Source: Conyzicola lurida (GTDB taxonomy: Bacteria > Actinomycetota > Actinomycetes > Actinomycetales > Microbacteriaceae). Taken from it: a stretch of 64,000 nt of DNA. How positions within the stretch are numbered: position 1 is the stretch's first letter; each line of letters opens with the position of its first letter. Below, one piece after another: positions 62,142 to 64,000 of this stretch. A program made the position numbers and the translations under genes. Below the pieces are notes generated by a model, which did not search any database, had not been told where the DNA came from, and was given only the letters and a program-made list of their open reading frames with translations. The stretch spans positions 1,860,001 through 1,924,000 of the forward strand of contig NZ_JACHMJ010000001.1 of assembly GCF_014204935.1 (NCBI RefSeq), given 5' to 3'.

Positions 62142-64000
62142 TTAGAAGATATTGAAGACGAAGCCGGCGACGAGCAGGCCGAGGACGCTGACGGCCATGA
62201 CACCCGCCGTCACCAGGAGGACCGTGAGCATGCGGTTGCTCTGCGATCGGCCCATTTCGATGCCACCGCGCGTTGCGGTGTGGCTACTGACCGCGGTGAT
62301 GGCACGCACGGGAGCAGAGTCTGTATTCGCGACCTCGTTGTCGAAGGCGTCGAAGAGGTGGTCGACCTCGGGGTCGTCGTAGTGACGCGAGTCGCGACCG
62401 GTGGTGCCGACGCTGCCGGGGAGGTTGATCGTGCCGGTGACCATGATCTCGCCGGTGGCGTTGAGCACCGAGGAGAAGTCGTCGCGCTGCGGGATCATCG
62501 GCAGGACGAGGGCGTTGGTCGTCGTAGCGACGTTTCCGCCTCCGACGTCGCGGCTGAGGGTGTTCTCGAACGGCTGGCTCTCGTCGTCCATCTCGGCCTG
62601 GCGCGACCAGTGGCCGACCGGCGGCTGGTACGACGACACGGAACCCGTGGTCGGCTGAGCCTCGGATGACGGCTCGCCAGCGGGCTGGGCGGTCGTCGAC
62701 GGGGCGGATGGCGGCGGGAATCCGGTCAGCGCGGGCGCGACGGGGGCATCGGCGGGCGGAGCCGCGGCGGGCGGCGGGCTCAGCAGGAAGGAGAACGGTG
62801 CGCTCGACGCGGGCGGCGGCACGGTGTCGGCGGACGGTGTGAAGTCGACCTTCTCGGCCGCGGGCTCCGCGGGGGCGGAGTCGGGTGCCGCTTCGTCCGT
62901 GGAAGACTCACCGTGCTCGTCGGACGACGGGGTCGGCTGGTCGGTGACGGGCTCTGCCACCACGGGTTCCGCGAACAGTCCGGCGGGGAAGGCGGCATCG
63001 CCGGGCGCGGGCTCGGTGTGGACGCCACGAGTGAGGGCTTCGAACTCGGCCATCGCGTCGGAGAGGTCCGTGTGCGGCTCGGTCGAGGGCTCGACCAGCG
63101 GCGGGATGGACGCGGGGTCGAACTCGGCCGCGGGTGCGTCCGGAGTGCGGGTGTCGTCTGCCGGCTCGGCGACGGGAGCCTGGAAGAAGACGTCGACACC
63201 GCTCGGGGCGGCCTCGGCGGGCGTGTCAGTGTGCTCGGGCTCGGCGTGCTCGGCCGCGCCCTCCGCGGGCGCGTCGACAGCGGCCGCATCCTCGCTGTCG
63301 GTCTCGGCGGGCTCGGCCTCGGCGACGACTCCCCCGGCTGCGGCAGCGGCAGCGGCCTCTGCTTCGGCCTTGGCGCGCATGGCACGCCACTCGCGACGGC
63401 TGAGGGTGCGCTCTTCGGGCTGGACGACGAGCGGCTCCACGAGGGCGACGGGTTCCGAAACCACGATGGGCTCGGCGACAGGGACGGGCGCGGGCTCGGG
63501 CGCGGGCTCGACCGAGTCGGCGGGCGCGACGGCGTCGTCAGCGACATCCGTCTCGCTCTCGGACTCCTGCGCGTCCAGAGTCAGGTCGGCGAACAGCGAG
63601 TCGAACGAGGGCTCCTCGACCGGTGCGGCCTCGGGCGCGACGGCGGGTGCTTCGGCGCGCATGGCGCGGCGCGAGTACGGGGAGACGTAGGCGGCTCCGG
63701 CCGGGCCACCCTGCGTGTGGTAGTCGAGCGGTACGGATTCTTCGCTGCCGGCGGGTGCCCAGTCGGCGGCGGACGTGGACTCGGCGCGTGCGGTGCCGAG
63801 TTCGGGGCTGAAGTCGCGGAGGCGGAACCCGGGGTGCCCGGCGTCGTCGCTCGTCGCTTCGACCTGCTCGGCGAAGGGGAAGGCGGTGGGTATGGCGGAT
63901 TCGCGGACCGGCTCGGCCGGTTCTGCGGCGGCGTCAGCCGTAGACAGTGCGCTCGACGCGGAATCGCCGGACGCGGCATCCGCATCGCTGTCGGAGACGG
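62142..64000 (-). CDS. Long Ala/Pro/Glu-rich protein with C-terminal membrane anchor, 5' end outside window
   Basis: The frame is open from the stop at 62142 to the window edge, so at least 618 residues are encoded and the start lies beyond 64000. The N-terminal 570 residues are acidic and low-complexity, made of Pro/Ala/Glu/Asp blocks. Two islands of basic sequence recur: YSRRAMRAEAP and LSRREWRAMRAKAEAEA. One membrane segment near the C-terminus (LTVLLVTAGVMAVSVLGLLVAGFVFNIF) ends the protein, so the bulk is cytoplasmic if the tail is exported. Such genes commonly lie between nadD and rsfS in Microbacteriaceae (recollection). No function can be assigned. Confidence 0.8.
   Translation of the reverse strand, partial: VSDSDADAASGDSASSALSTADAAAEPAEPVRESAIPTAFPFAEQVEATSDDAGHPGFRLRDFSPELGTARAESTSAADWAPAGSEESVPLDYHTQGGPAGAAYVSPYSRRAMRAEAPAVAPEAAPVEEPSFDSLFADLTLDAQESESETDVADDAVAPADSVEPAPEPAPVPVAEPIVVSEPVALVEPLVVQPEERTLSRREWRAMRAKAEAEAAAAAAAGGVVAEAEPAETDSEDAAAVDAPAEGAAEHAEPEHTDTPAEAAPSGVDVFFQAPVAEPADDTRTPDAPAAEFDPASIPPLVEPSTEPHTDLSDAMAEFEALTRGVHTEPAPGDAAFPAGLFAEPVVAEPVTDQPTPSSDEHGESSTDEAAPDSAPAEPAAEKVDFTPSADTVPPPASSAPFSFLLSPPPAAAPPADAPVAPALTGFPPPSAPSTTAQPAGEPSSEAQPTTGSVSSYQPPVGHWSRQAEMDDESQPFENTLSRDVGGGNVATTTNALVLPMIPQRDDFSSVLNATGEIMVTGTINLPGSVGTTGRDSRHYDDPEVDHLFDAFDNEVANTDSAPVRAITAVSSHTATRGGIEMGRSQSNRMLTVLLVTAGVMAVSVLGLLVAGFVFNIF

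Overview
This window is a chromosomal segment of a high-GC Gram-positive actinobacterium, most likely from the family Microbacteriaceae. That placement is inferred from the very high GC, frequent GTG starts, lipoprotein solute-binding proteins, a DUF222/HNH endonuclease, REP-like palindromes and a ribosome-silencing-factor locus of actinobacterial type. No 16S rRNA or other taxonomic marker is present.

Bases 1-14.5 kb look like ordinary core and accessory chromosome. They hold an iron-siderophore ABC importer with its divergent lipoprotein binding protein and a DtxR/IdeR-like iron box between them. After these come a UbiA prenyltransferase, a DHA2-type efflux pump, a lipase-like hydrolase, an alditol-oxidase-like flavoenzyme, a Ski2-like helicase, an unusual zinc-ribbon SDR and an LLM-family flavin oxidoreductase.

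Bases 14.5-28.6 kb are rich in membrane and envelope genes. There is an AI-2E-type permease, two SulP anion transporters (one sandwiched between two SfLAP/GAP paralogues), a complete formylglycine-generating enzyme with no sulfatase nearby, an MscS channel, DUF6325-like and SHOCT proteins, a MalT-like LuxR regulator, a DUF1269 protein and a glycosyltransferase. Bases 28.6-31.6 kb hold an HxlR regulator divergent from a RutE-like nitroreductase, then a 500-bp gene-free zone packed with two kinds of tandem repeats, then the DUF222/HNH gene.

Bases 31.6-40.8 kb carry a ten-gene minus-strand operon: FMN reductase, flavin reductase, a NitT/TauT-like ABC importer, a RutA-like oxygenase, an isochorismatase-fold hydrolase, an NtaA/SnaA-like monooxygenase, an MFS transporter and an azoreductase-like protein. 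It looks like a complete import-and-cleave pathway for an organic nitrogen or sulfur compound whose identity the sequence does not reveal.

Bases 41.5-58.5 kb form a putative 16.9-kb genomic island. A 36-bp perfect direct repeat made of the 3' end of tRNA-Ala(GGC) bounds it: a fragment lies at 41527-41562 and the intact tRNA at 58444-58517. No integrase is visible. The cargo is two TetR regulators, one large LuxR-type ATPase regulator, a GMC oxidoreductase plus flavin monooxygenase, two related alpha/beta hydrolases (one a lipoprotein), a DUF4286-like/Gfo-Idh/SDR operon, and several membrane proteins. Two recurring intergenic motifs tie the island together. One is a 7-2-7 palindrome (TCCGTGC-NN-GCACGGA) at five or six places. 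The other is a TetR-type operator at three places.

Bases 58.5-64 kb return to core genome: the metNIQ methionine importer, rsfS, and a long low-complexity membrane-anchored protein that runs off the window.
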